Origin: Xenorhabdus miraniensis
Lineage (GTDB): Bacteria > Pseudomonadota > Gammaproteobacteria > Enterobacterales > Enterobacteriaceae
Direction: 5' to 3'
NCBI RefSeq assembly: GCF_002632615.1
Contig: NZ_NITZ01000018.1
Location: forward strand, 1-64,000
Length of the DNA stretch: 64,000 nucleotides
In this document: positions 31,301 through 36,000 of the stretch, piece after piece
Numbering within the stretch: position 1 is the stretch's first letter
Layout: every line of letters begins with the position of its first letter
The notes under the pieces: generated by a model
Seen by the model: the letters and a program-made list of their open reading frames with translations, nothing else
Databases searched by the model: none
Told to the model about the DNA's origin: nothing
Translations under genes and position numbers: made by a program

Positions 31301-32997
31301 CTATCCTCAAGGCTGGCGGGGCCTACGTCCCGCTTGATCCAAGCTATCCGGCCGAACGGTTGGTTTATATGCTTGAAGATTCGGCTCCTGTCATCTTGTT
31401 GACCCAAACGACACAAGCCGACAAGTTACCCCGTTCTGAGCCGGTAATCTCTGTACCTTTTTCTGTACCTTTTTCTGTACCTATTGTAGTACTCGATACG
31501 CAAGCCGTGTTATTGGCGGAACAACCGACCTGTAACCCTGACGCACGGGCATTGGGGCTGATGCCACACCATCTGGCATACGTGATTTATACCTCAGGCT
31601 CTACCGGTCTTCCCAAAGGCGTCATGATTGAGCATCGCAATGTCCTTCGCCTGATTATTGATAATGGCTTTACGGATATCAGGCCCGATGATTGCGTTGC
31701 TCATTGCGCCAATATTGCCTTCGACGCATCGACATGGGAAATCTGGTCTGCCCTGCTTAATGGTGCACGTCTGCATATTGTTTCCCAATCCGTCTTACTT
31801 GATCCGGTGCGTTTCTGCGATTCACTGACCCAGGGGCAGGTTACTGCGCTCTGGTTGACCGCAGGTTTGTTCAACGAATATCACCACTATCTTGAGCCGG
31901 TATTTGGTCAACTGCGTTACCTGCTGGCGGGTGGGGATGTGCTTGACCCAAGAAAGATACGGGCTGTTCAGTTAGCTGAGTCACAACCCGCCACCCTGAT
32001 CAATGGATATGGCCCGACGGAAACAACAACCTTTGCCGCAACTTACGCGATTGCCTCATCGGTTGATGTTGCTCGCTCTATTCCTATCGGCCGGCCAATT
32101 GCCAACACCCAAATCTATATTCTTGACGAATATGGACAACCCGTTCCCTTTGGCGTGACCGGAGAAATTCACATCGCCGGCATGGGGGTTGCCCGCGGTT
32201 ACCTGAATCGTCCTGAACTGACCACGGAACGTTTCCTTAGCTGCCCGTTCTCCCCCGATCCGGATGCGCGCATGTATAAAACAGGCGACCTCGGACGCTG
32301 GCTGCCCGATGGCAATATCGAATACCTCGGTCGCAACGATTTTCAGATCAAACTGCGTGGTTTCCGCATCGAACCCGGCGAAATCGAGGCGCAGTTAATG
32401 CAGTACCACGGTGTGCGTGATGCGGTTGTTCTTGCCCGCGAAGATGAGCCGGGTCAGAAACGTCTGGTCGCTTATTTACAGCCTCAGGAGGGTGCTGAGC
32501 TGGTTCCTGCCGATCTGCGCCAACAGCTCGTACAGCAGCTCGCCGACTATATGCTGCCCAGTGCCTTTGTGACGCTTGACGCCTTCCCGTTGACACCTAA
32601 TGGCAAGCTTGACCGGCAGGCGCTTCCTGTCCCAGATGCGTCTGCCGTGGTAACACATGATTATGCAGCGCCACAGGGAAGAATAGAAACGGCCTTGGCA
32701 CAGATCTGGCAGGACTTATTAGGACTGGTGCGTATTAGTCGTCACGACAACTTCTTTGAACTTGGTGGTCACTCATTGATGGTGGTACGGCTGATAACAC
32801 GTATAAAAAACCAATTTATGGTCAACATTCCCCTGACCTTGTTGTTCATTTCGCCCACATTGATGGAACAGGCCAACATCATCTTTTCGGCTCAAATGAA
32901 CGAAGTAGGAGAAAACGAGATTGAATCAATGCAAAGCGATCTTGATTCAATGTCAGCAGAAGAACTCATGGCAATTTTAGGCGGAGACAATGAATAA
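10087..32997 (+). CDS. Non-ribosomal peptide synthetase, seven modules (modules 1-7)
   Basis: A 7636-residue synthetase that starts the assembly line. Order: Cstart-A-T, LCL-A-T, C/E-A-T, LCL-A-T, C/E-A-T, LCL-A-T, C/E-A-T. The first C domain has HHLIADG, fits the starter type and would N-acylate residue 1. The LCL domains carry HHII(T/S)DGWS. The dual C/E domains carry the extra HHLLQTQGD motif plus FHH(L/V)VSDH. The phosphopantetheine serines lie at residues 1042, 2119, 3208, 4262, 5391, 6457 and 7563. A-domain codes predict Pro, Ala, Val, a bulky hydrophobic residue, Ile, Thr and Val. There is no TE; the tail (EIESMQSDL, SAEELMAILGG) looks like a docking segment for the next protein. AGGAG lies 7 bp before the ATG. 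The gene closely fits the xenoamicin-type xab system from memory, but I give no symbol because the gene split differs. Confidence 0.97.
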   Translation: MPMSCNRINNEDQLSFGNCSSSPSHPFPLSSPQQVVWLDQILRPDSTCYNLGSVILIEGELDEALLVRAFETVVDRHDVLRLRLVNTQELPLQELADALPVSVTIHDFSGHANSEELAEQHIRAALIRPFDLNGELWRFELLRVSDNRWYWQFSCHHLIADGITLGLIPEEIANTYSRLAKGEELTEAAPSYLDFIDEDIAYLNSQRYRQDRQFWLERYKNLPPALIQPSNSNKITEHEHPEPLIWQLDKAIYQRIEDIVAAQGLSVLHFMYAVLACYFSRTSHVEEIVLGIPVHNRKNVKQRRIVGMFSSVIPVGITVTPHDTFLDVMNKTAAELRRCYKRQRLPIAELNRHIQAQQKIGQTQLFDIMLSFEQIEVNAGMPNATLEYSKIQRGAPFPLVIAIHQYAFANSKDAHKPYTLEFDYSPDYLSRAEAIALQSRLMTLIEGALTSPEAQVRNLPILPPAEQQQLLVDFNTTQADYLQDALVHSLFEAQAAQQPDATAVMFEEQTLSYGELNRRANRLAHHLIALGVRPDERVAICAERSLEMVVGLLAILKAGGAYVPLDPAYPTERLVYMLRDSAPVALLTQMAFAETLNGAVPAAGYTTVLLDTQQPYLAEQPTHNPNTQALGLASHHLAYVIYTSGSTGLPKGVEMPLAALSNLLHWHRHSPSTPASTGKTLQFAALGFDVAFQEIFTTLCEGGCLVLINEAMRREPQQFLRLIRQKQVNRIFLPYIALQHLAEAASDSEDDFSYLVHIITAGEQLRITPAIQRFLQRAGNCQLHNHYGPTESHVVTSYTLGKEIEQWPTLPPIGRPIANTQIYILDEYGQPVPLGITGEIHIAGAGVARGYLNRPELTAERFLSCPFSADPNARMYKTGDLGRWLSDGNIEYLGRNDFQVKLRGFRIELGEIEAQLMRCHGVREAVVLAREDELSQKRLVAYLRPQEGVELVPAELRQQLAEHLAEYMLPSAFVTLAAFPLTPNGKLDRKALPAPDSSAIVTRGYAAPVGEIEIALAQIWQDLLGLERVGRHDHFFELGGHSLLAVQLVARIRQTLTRELPLQQLFAQPVLMALAHTITETATTTQTMIPVADRSQPLPLSFAQQRLWFLSQLNPAASLAYHIPVALRLTGELNIHAMTTALEHLVSRHESLRTRFVLVEGQPYQHIDPADMGFALSSHDLRQLDPALHIRHIAKLTDLEAQTPFDFTQGPLIRGQLLQLTDEEHVLLLTLHHIITDGWSIGVLVRELDVLYHAVLNDYDTPLPPLPIQYVDYAVWQREWLQGNNLTEQRNFWYAQLENAPALLSLPTDRPRPAVQTYVGSQVPFHLDASVLTSLKSLGQRHNTTLFMTVLAAWSIVLARLSGQDDIVMGTPVANRPHRELEGLMGFFVNTLALRVRLNDDLSVTDLLTQVREQALAAYAHQDLPFEQVVETLQPERSLSYSPIFQVMLALDNTPVQERTSPGLQISRIEQISHSAHFDLMLLLTETDTGLIGGLEYASDLFDSSTVERIVGYLQRVLAAMATDTTQAIARLPMLSESERQQLLVDFNATHADFPQNALIHQLFEAQAAQCPTATAVVCGNQTLSYDELNRHANRLAHHLIALGVRPDDRVTICVERRPEMVIGLLAILKAGGAYVPLDPAYPTERLAYMLEDSAPMAILTQTALVNKLTRAVPKVLLDNILDTQTPFLTEQPDHNPDAQVLGLTSRHLAYVIYTSGSTGLPKGVAIEHRNTVNFLTWTQQMFSPAELAHTLFATSLNFDLAVYECFAPLLSGGTVHLVPDVLSLVNTESAITKQAISLINTVPSAIARLIEVNAVPMSVRTVNLAGEALKSHVVEHLFTHTNVQNVCNLYGPSETTTYSTWTRMNRATGFDSHIGRPIANTRIYILDSHGQPVPLGVVGEIHIAGAGVARGYLNRPELTTERFLSDPFSSDPDARMYKTGDLGRWLSDGNIEYLGRNDFQVKLRGFRIELGEIEAQLMQCHGVREAVVIEAAFIETTVIETAVISHEEESGQKRLVAYLRPQEGVELLPNELRQQLAQHLAEYMLPSAFVTLAAFPLTPNGKLDRKALPVPDSSAVVTRGYSAPVGEIEIALAQIWQDLLGLERVGRHDHFFELGSHSLMIVSLIERLYSLGWQLDVRSVFSAPVLSAMAQAIQGDIDTFVVPPNRIPDGCTAITPDMLPLVSLSQAEIDAIVAATPGGAGNIQDIYPLAPLQEGILFHHLLQTQGDTYLLHCMLAFDTRSALDAFLSGLQQVIDRHDILRTAACWQGLVKPVQVVWRQASLHVNVFTPATADDVPSQLQAHVNPRGSRLDLSRAPLFAADIAHDPAQDRWLLALRFHHLVSDHMTLELIFAEIAQIQQGQTKALPAALPYRNFIAQTLNVPTDVHEAYFRTQLADIGAPTAPFGVLSMQDDSEPIVEAHLSLDPALAEAIRAQARRLGVSPGVLFHVAWAQVLAQTSGCNEVVFGSVLSGRLQGGAGASRTLGMFINTLPVRISLAGRHVRDVVQASYHNLTALLEHEQAPLALAQRCSAVAQPMPLFSALLNYRHTQLNEADVIEMPQIGMRIIAIEERTNYPVTLTVDDTNIGFRLTAQTVARIDPTRITTYLMTAVRGLVDALAHQPQQLIQALSILPATERQQLLVDFNATQVDFPQNALIHQLFEAQVQRHPDAIAVVFEGESLSYDELNRRANRLAHHLIALGVHPDDRVAICVERSPQLIVGLLAILKAGGAYLPLDPTYPSERLMYMLEDAEPVALLTQTAYVDKLDSHIPAVLLDAQESFLTTPFLTTPFLTTQATHNPDIQALNLTSRHLAYVIYTSGSTGLPKGVMVEHRNVLRLIINSGFADIGPDDCVAHCANIAFDASTWEIWSALLNGGRLHVVAQSVLLDPVHFCDSLIKGQVTALWLTAGLFNEYLDALKPLFGQLRYLLVGGDVLDPKKIQHVQLAESQPACLVNGYGPTETTTFAATYAITSPVDVTRSIPIGSPIANTRIYILDPYGQPAPLGAAGEIYIAGAGVARGYLNQPELTAERFLVDPFSSEPDARMYKTGDLGRWLSDGNIEYLGRNDFQVKLRGFRIEPGEIEAKLEQCDGVREAVVIVRDDKRLVAYVQPMDGIGLVPAELRRQLAKHLAEYMLPSAFVTLKTFPLTPNGKLDRQALPAPDLSAVVARGYEAPVGETEIALARIWQKLLGLEQVGRHDHFFELGGHSLLAVQLVAHVRQDLARELSLQQLFDQPLLMDLAQTLTDASTTAPLTIPVADRNQPLPLSFAQQRLWFLSQLDQAASLAYHIPVALRLTGQLNHQALSHALDNLVARQEILRTRFVLVAGQPCQQIDPVDIGFALSYQDLRPLAPEEHHHRMTELVSLETQTPFDFIQGPLIRGYLLQLTDKEHVLLLTHHHIISDGWSISVLMRELSVLYRAALEGESDPLPPLPIQYADYAVWQRHWLQETTLTTQRDFWRARLEEAPALLVLPTDRPRPTVQSFVGGRVPVHFDRDLLASLKGFGQRHNSTLFMTVLTGWSIVLARLSGQDDIVIGTPVANRPHHELEGLIGFFVNTLALRVTLNNSISVSDLLTQVRERALAAYAHQDLPFEQVVEALQPERNLSYSPIFQVMLALNNTPSQVLTLPDLQFTPIEQTHYSAHFDLTLSLTETETGLVGDLVYAADLFDAAAIERMVGYLNTVLVAMVADETQSIATLPMLPASERQHLLVDFNTTQADFPQEALIHQLFEAQAANTPDAIAVVFEGQTLSYDELNCRANRLAHYLLTLGVRPDDRVAMCVERSMEMVVGLMAILKAGGAYVPLDPAYPTERLTYMLEDAAPRVLLTQETLVGKLPDSVPVLLLDTQDSLLASQPAHNPDSQASGLTSRHLAYVIYTSGSTGLPKGVMVEHRSLSNLITTQQATLAIKPDSRILQFASNSFDACIWECCMALLGGARLHLARRTHLLPGPALQAILETQAITHILLSPTALAAMDAIPETLETLLAGGEACQVSQVKRWSEGRRMLNAYGPTEITVCAAMYLCDSQEQSAPPIGRPIANTQIYILDPEGQPVPVGVAGEIYIAGAGVARGYLNRPELTAERFLTNPFSSEPDARMYKTGDLGRWRADGNVEYLGRNDFQVKLRGFRIELGEIEAKLVQCQGVREAIVLIREDEPNQKRLVAYLRPQDGIELVPAELRQQLSLHLAEYMLPSAFITLEAFPLTPNGKLDRQALPAPDASAFVASHYESPIGEAEIALAQIWQNLLGLKHVSRHDHFFELGGHSLMIVSLIEELRGSGWQLDVRSVFAAPVLADMAKAAQRDAGTFVVPPNPIPDGCTAITPDMLPLVSLSQTEIDAIISHIPDGAGNVQDIYPLAPLQEGILFHHLLQTQGDDYLLQVLLAFNTRERLDAFLGALQQVIDRYDILRTAVYWQDLAKPVQVVWRQAPLPINVFTPTMGDDVSTQLRAHTDPRRHRIDLTQAPLFAADIAHDPAQNEWLLALRFHHVVSDHMTLELIFAEIDQILQGNSEVLPVAVPYRNFIAQTLSVPVSVHEAYFREQLADIDEPTAPFGVLTMPKAISKHRELPEDSEPVAKATLSLSPDLAKAIRIQARRLGVSPSVLFHVAWAQVLAKTSGRDDVVFGSVLLGRLQGVAGANQTLGMFINTLPVRISLGGRNVQDIVQDAYRNLTKLLEHEQAPLALAQRCSGVAQPMPLFSALLNYRHSQTGQGDETDTIWADMRVLTAKERTNYPITLSVDDLGHGFQLTALTVTEISPDQVTTYLATAIKGLIEALVHNPQQWVLDVPVLPEAERQQLLVDFNTTQAEFPQEALIHPLIEAQVLQRPNATAVIYEGQTLSYDELNQRANRLAHHLITLGVHPDDRVAICIERSLEMVIGLLAILKAGGAYLPLDPTYPVERLAYMLGDATPVALLTQTKWADKLASALPTVLLDHLLHDDVMGDELSAQASFIMTQPTDNPDVQTRGLTSRHLAYVIYTSGSTGQPKGVMVEHRSVLRLIINNRFADIGPDDCIAHCANISFDAATWEVWSALAHGARVLLVPEKTLLQPARFGQCLASENVSALFLTTALFNQYANLIAPSLSGLRYVLFGGEQTDTRSAIRLRAEHPPQHLLHVYGPTETTTFATAYEIPFMEDKWGKGEIKIPIGRPISNTRVYILDRQGQPAPLGVAGEIYIAGAGVARGYLNRPELTAERFLADPFSSDPDARMYKTGDLGRWLSDGNVEYLGRNDFQVKLRGFRIELGEIEARLGQCHGVREAVVLIREDAFYENISYENISYENIGYEKTGNQKRLVAYLRPQEGIELVPAELRQQLARHLAEYMLPSAFIMLDAFPLTPNGKLDRQALPAPDSSAVVTRDYEAPVGETEIALARIWQDLLGLERVGRYDHFFELGGHSLLAVQLAARARQVLARELPLQQLFDQPILTDLAQVLTAASITNQVAIPVADRNQPLPLSFAQQRLWFLGQLDPAASLAYHIPVALRLTGQLNRHALTRALDNLVARQEILRTRFILVAGQPCQQIDPADIGFALSYQDLRALASDTHINHITELATLETRTPFDFTQGPLIRGHLLQLADEEHVLLITQHHIISDGWSIGVLIHETGVLYRAALDGQDAPLPPLPIQYADYAIWQRDSLQEATLAAQRDFWCTQLKGAPALLALPTDRPRPAEQSFIGGRVPVHFNADLLASLKGLGQRHNSTLFMVVLTAWNIVLARLSGQDDIVIGTPVANRQRQELEGMIGFFVNTLALRVTLSDSSRVADLLTQVREQAFAAYAHQDLPFEQVVEALQPERSLSYSPIFQVMLALNNTPAQDLALPGLQLTPIEQVHHSAHFDLTLSLTETDTGLEGELAYAIDLFDSATIERMVGYLANVLAAMAADETQIIATLPMLPLSEQQQLLEEFNAHQVDFPQDALIHQLFEAQAARHPDAVAVVFEEQTLSYGELNCRANRLAHHLIALGVRPDDRVAICAERSLEMVIGLLAILKTGGAYVPLDPAYPADRLAYMLEDSAPVVILTQATLTDKLPRALPTVLLDDQASFLTTQRTDNPDPQTQGLTSRHLAYVIYTSGSTGKPKGVMVEHANVIRLLAATQDRFRFDDNDVWTLFHSFAFDFSVWELWGALSYGGRLVIISADCARSPQMFYSLLCREQVTILNQTPSAFRQLIAAQDVTPHSLRCIIFGGEALELHTLAPWVARNPTRQTRLVNMYGITEITVHATYRELTESDINSGRGSLIGQPLSDLRIYILDAYGQPVPLGVAGEIYIVGAGVARGYLNRPELTAERFLADPFLPDSDTRMYKTGDLGRWLSDGNIEYLGRNDFQVKIRGFRIELGEIEARLEQCSGVREAVVLAREDEPNQKRLVAYLLPQAGVSLVPAELRQQLTQHLAEYMLPSAFVTLDAFPLTPNGKLDRRALPAPDSSAIVVRSYETPIGEMETALARIWQNLLGLERVGRHDHFFELGGHSLMIVSLIEELRNIGWQLDVRSVFVAPVLADMARAVQRNVDTFVVPPNRIPQDCTAITPDMLPLVSLSQTEIETIVATVPGGAVNVQDIYPLSPLQEGILFHHLLQTQGDNYLLQSLLAFASRERLDTFLTALQQVIDRHDILRTSAYWQELTQPVQVVWRQAPLVVNVFNPTTTEGVADQLRIHTDPRQHRIDLNRAPLFIADIAHDTAQDEWLLALRFHHLVSDHMTLELIFAEIALILRRNVGMLPAALPYRNFIAQTLSVPASDHEAYFRDQLADISEPTAPFGVLKVPTDDTRVTEARLSMTSEQAETIRTQARRLGVSPSVLFHVAWAQVLAQTSGRSDVVFGSVLLGRLQGGAGAERVLGMFINTLPMRVSLTNRTVQQVVQDTYHNLMMLLEHEQAPLVLAQRCSGVSQSMPLFSTLLNYRHSQTRGDEGIDTTWAGIRVLAAEERTNYPITLSVDDLGVSFQLTAQAVAGIEPARVINYLAMAISGLIDALARDPQQLIRDISILPATERQQLLIDFNATQADLPHNTLIHHAPIHHALIHQLFEAHAAHHPDTTAIVFGEQTLSYGELNRRANQLAHYLMTLGVQPDDRVAICIERSPELIVGLLAILKAGGAYVPLDPSYPAERLVYMLEDSAPVILLTQTTQADKLPRSEPVISVPFSVPFSVPIVVLDTQAVLLAEQPTCNPDARALGLMPHHLAYVIYTSGSTGLPKGVMIEHRNVLRLIIDNGFTDIRPDDCVAHCANIAFDASTWEIWSALLNGARLHIVSQSVLLDPVRFCDSLTQGQVTALWLTAGLFNEYHHYLEPVFGQLRYLLAGGDVLDPRKIRAVQLAESQPATLINGYGPTETTTFAATYAIASSVDVARSIPIGRPIANTQIYILDEYGQPVPFGVTGEIHIAGMGVARGYLNRPELTTERFLSCPFSPDPDARMYKTGDLGRWLPDGNIEYLGRNDFQIKLRGFRIEPGEIEAQLMQYHGVRDAVVLAREDEPGQKRLVAYLQPQEGAELVPADLRQQLVQQLADYMLPSAFVTLDAFPLTPNGKLDRQALPVPDASAVVTHDYAAPQGRIETALAQIWQDLLGLVRISRHDNFFELGGHSLMVVRLITRIKNQFMVNIPLTLLFISPTLMEQANIIFSAQMNEVGENEIESMQSDLDSMSAEELMAILGGDNE
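13345..16550 (+). other. Module 2: LCL-A(Ala)-T
   Basis: The C domain has HHIITDGWS. The A4 motif is FDLAVYE (Asp at residue 1760) and the code is DLYNNALTYK, close to the Ala code known from the microcystin synthetase McyA. The T motif reads LGSHSL instead of LGGHSL (Ser 2119). The next module's C/E domain should turn this residue into D-Ala. A 15 bp repeat (V/F-I-E-x-x) sits in the A subdomain loop at 16051-16101. Confidence 0.8.
16051..16101 (+). repeat. In-frame 15 bp tandem repeat in module 2 A subdomain
   Basis: Three full units of 15 bp and a partial one encode V-I-E-A-A, F-I-E-T-T, V-I-E-T-A, V-I. They lie between the strand VREAVV and the block QKRLVAYL, where unexpanded modules simply read REDEPNQKRLVAY. 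Confidence 0.85.
16551..19815 (+). other. Module 3: dual C/E-A(Val)-T
   Basis: The C domain carries the dual-function signature HHLLQTQGD from residue 2220 and FHHLVSDH further on. The A code is DAWWLGGTFK (FDASTWE, Asp 2862), a valine-type pocket. T Ser is 3208. It epimerises residue 2 and couples it to L-Val3. A 15 bp repeat (FLTTP) lies at 18427-18471, in the region before the A3 core motif. Confidence 0.8.
18427..18471 (+). repeat. In-frame 15 bp tandem repeat in module 3 A domain
   Basis: Three almost perfect copies of TTTCTAACAACACCG, encoding F-L-T-T-P, F-L-T-T-P, F-L-T-T-Q, in the variable stretch between LLTQT and SRHLAYVIYTSGSTG. Confidence 0.95.
19846..22975 (+). other. Module 4: LCL-A(unassigned hydrophobic)-T
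   Basis: The C domain has HHIISDGWS. The A4 motif is FDACIWE (Asp 3922), and the code reads DAWLLGAVCK. This is a large hydrophobic pocket between Leu-type and Phe-type codes; I do not recognise an exact precedent. T Ser is 4262. The following C/E domain predicts a D residue. Confidence 0.65.
22981..26360 (+). other. Module 5: dual C/E-A(Ile)-T
   Basis: HHLLQTQGD begins at residue 4363. The A4 motif is FDAATWE (Asp 5018), and the code DAWFLGVTFK resembles Ile codes such as DAFFLGVTFK. T Ser is 5391. Four 15 bp units (YENIS type) sit in the A-subdomain loop at 25876-25935. Confidence 0.75.
25876..25935 (+). repeat. In-frame 15 bp tandem repeat in module 5 A subdomain
   Basis: Four units based on TATGAAAACATTAGT, encoding Y-E-N-I-S, Y-E-N-I-S, Y-E-N-I-G, Y-E-K-T-G, at the same A-subdomain loop as in modules 2, 8, 9, 11 and 13. 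The first three units are nearly identical in DNA. Confidence 0.95.
26395..29565 (+). other. Module 6: LCL-A(Thr)-T
   Basis: The C domain has HHIISDGWS. The A4 motif is FDFSVWE (Asp 6105), and the code DFWNIGMVHK is the standard threonine code. T Ser is 6457. The C/E domain of module 7 predicts D-configuration at the alpha carbon (D-allo-Thr). This is the only hydroxy amino acid in the predicted peptide and so the likely lactone nucleophile. Confidence 0.9.
31066..31110 (+). repeat. In-frame 15 bp repeat in the module 7 C-A linker
   Basis: Three 15 bp units encode L-I-H-H-A, P-I-H-H-A, L-I-H-Q-L. Other modules have a single copy (ALIHQLFEAQ), so this is a local expansion of the conserved segment in front of the A domain. 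Confidence 0.9.
31450..31485 (+). repeat. In-frame 12 bp tandem repeat in module 7 A domain
   Basis: Three 12 bp units based on TCTGTACCTTTT encode S-V-P-F, S-V-P-F, S-V-P-I, in the variable stretch before the A3 motif. Confidence 0.95.
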
Positions 32998-33011
32998 TGA
33001 TAAGGACTAAT

Positions 33012-36000
33012 ATGAATCTCGATGACTTGAAACGTGCTGTTCTGGAGAAAAGACTCGAAGAACAATTGAAAGCCCGTGGAAATCAGCAGCAACAGTCATT
33101 GATAGAACAAGCGGATCGTAATCAACCATTACCGTTATCCTTTGCACAACAACGGTTATGGTTCCTCAGCCAACTCGATCCGGCGGCCAGTCTGGCCTAT
33201 CATCTGCCAGTGATATTGCGCCTCAGCGGTCAACTCGACCGCCATGCACTAGCGACATCACTCGACCACCTGATTGCCCGCCATGAGAGCCTGCGTACTC
33301 GTTTTGTACTGGTCGAAGGCCAACCCTGCCAGCACATCGAACCGGCCGATACCGGTTTTGCCCTGTCTTTCCATGACCTGCGTCAGTCAGACCCGGCCCT
33401 GCATACTGACCATGTTACTGAACTCATTGATATTGAAGCTCAGACCCCCTTTGATTTTACTCAGGGCCCGCTGATCCGCGGTCAACTGCTGCAATTGACA
33501 GACGAAGAGCATGTATTGTTGCTCACCCTGCATCACATTATCACGGATGGCTGGTCCATCGGTATTCTGGTGCAGGAGCTGGGCGCCTTCTACCGTGCCG
33601 CTCTTGAAGGCCACGAAGCTTCCTTACCCTCGTTGCCTATTCAGTATGCTGACTATGCTTTCTGGCAGCACGATCAATTACAAGAAAAGCAATTACAAGA
33701 AAAACAGTTACAAGAAAAACAGTTACAGAAAAAGCAGTTACAAGAAAAACAGTCACAGGGAAGTCCGTTGCAAGGCGCTCCCCTCACAGAACAGCGTGAT
33801 TTCTGGTGTGATCAACTCAGGGGTGCTCCGGCTTTATTAACGCTTCCCACTGACCGACCACGCCCGGCAGTACAGACCTATATCGGCGGCAAAGTCTCCT
33901 TTCATCTTGATAGCACTTTATTGGCATCACTTAAGGGGCTTGGGCAGCGCCATAACTCGACCTTGTTCATGACCGTGCTGACCGGCTGGGGTATCGTACT
34001 TGCCCGGCTGAGTGGTCAGGATGATATTGTTATTGGTACGCCAGTCGCTAACCGTCCTCATCATGAACTTGAGGGATTGATTGGTTTCTTTGTCAATACG
34101 CTGGCTTTACGTGTCACCTTAAATAACGACATCAGTGTGGCGGAGCTGCTTGCACAGGTTCGGGAGCGGGCGCTTGCCGCCTATGCCCATCAGGATCTGC
34201 CTTTTGAGCAGGTAGTAGAAGCACTACAGCCTGAACGCAGCCTCAGTTATAGCCCTATCTTTCAGGTGATGCTGGCGTTAAACAATACGCCAAGCCAAGT
34301 GTTGACATTACCGGGTTTGCAACTCACGCCGATTGAACAGGAACGTCGTGGGGCACATTTTGATTTAACGTTATCACTGAACGAAACCGAGACCGGCTTA
34401 GTCGGTGATCTGGAATATGCTGCTGATTTGTTCGACTTTACCACCGTTGAGCGCATGGCGGGCTATTTGACGAACGTGTTAACGGCAATGGCCGTTGATG
34501 AGACACAAAACGTTACCACTCTGCCGATGTTGCCAGCATCGGAACGGCAACAACTGCTGGTTGATTTCAATGCCACTCAGACAGACTTTCCGCAAAATAT
34601 GCTGATCCACCAGCTCGTTGAGGATCAGGTATTAAAGCGTCCCCATGCCACGGCGGTAGCCTGTGAAGGTCAGACGCTGAGCTATGACGAACTGAACCGC
34701 CACGCCAATCGACTGGCTCATCATCTGATTGCGTTGGGGGTGCGTCCTGATGATCCGGTGGCAATCTGTGCTGAGCGCAGTCTGGCGTTGGTGGTGGGCC
34801 TGCTTGCCATTCTTAAAGCCGGCGGAGCCTATGTGCCACTCGATCCCAACTATCCCGTTGAGCGGCTGGCCTATATGCTTGAGGATGCCGCCCCCGTGGC
34901 TTTACTGACCCAGACTGAATGGGCCAGTAAGCTAGGCAACTCTGTGCCCACCGTTTTTTTAGATACCGTTCTTTTCGATACCGTACCGGATGCCCGGGAA
35001 GCGTCTCTGGCAACAGACGCTGTTCACAACCCGGACGCTCAGGCATTGGGTCTGACGTCATGCCATAGGGCGTATATCATTTACACCTCCGGTTCAACGG
35101 GATTGCCCAAAGGAGTCATAGTTGAGCATCGCAATGTCCTTCGCCTGATTATCAATAATGGTTTTGCCGATATCGGGCCGGATGACGGTATTGCCCATTG
35201 TGCCAATATTTCATTTGATGCGGCGGTCTGGGAAGTGTGGTCTGGTTTAGTCCATGGCGCCCGTATTCTTTTGATTCCAGAAAAAACCTTGCTACAGCCA
35301 GCCCGCTTTGGTCAGTATTTGTCATCGGAAGGTGTCAGTGTGCTATTCCTTACCACGGCACTGTTTAACCAATATGCAAATTTGATTGCTCCTGCTTTGT
35401 CGGGTTTGCGTTATGTCTTTTTCGGTGGTGAACAGACGGATACCCGTCCAGCCATCCGCCTCAGGGCTGAACATCCACCAAAACACCTACTGCATATGTA
35501 TGGCCCAACGGAGACAACCACGTTTGCCACTGCCTATGAAATTCCCCTCATCGCAGAAGATGAAAGAAAAATTCCCATCGGCCAGCCGATCGCTAATACT
35601 CAGATTTATGTCCTGGATCCCCATGGTCAGCCTGTTCCCCTTGGCGTAACGGGTGAAATTTATGTCGCTGGTGCGGGTGTTGCCCGAGGTTATCTGAACC
35701 GCCCTGAACTCACTGCCGAACGCTTCTTAACCAATCCGTTCTCTTCCGATCCGGATGCGCGCATGTATAAAACAGGCGATCTCGGACGCTGGCTGCCTGA
35801 CGGCAATCTCGAATATATCGGTCGCAATGATTTTCAGATCAAACTGCGTGGCTTCCGCATTGAACTCGGCGAAATTGAAACTCAGCTTGCTCAGTGCCGT
35901 GGCGTGCAAAAAGCGGTGGTTCTCGCTCGTGAAGATACTTTTTATGAACAAACAGGTAATGAACAAGCAGGTGATAAACAAACGGGAGGACAAAAACGCT

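Larger units (their letters stand above)
29575..32997 (+). other. Module 7: dual C/E-A(Val)-T with C-terminal docking segment
   Basis: The HHLLQTQGD-type motif starts at residue 6558. The A code is DAWWLGGTFK (Asp 7213), a Val pocket. T Ser is 7563 in LGGHSLMVVRL. About 70 residues follow, ending in an acidic helix and EELMAILGGD, closely paralleled at the end of the second synthetase. Repeats occur at 31066-31110 (C-A linker) and 31450-31485. Confidence 0.8.
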
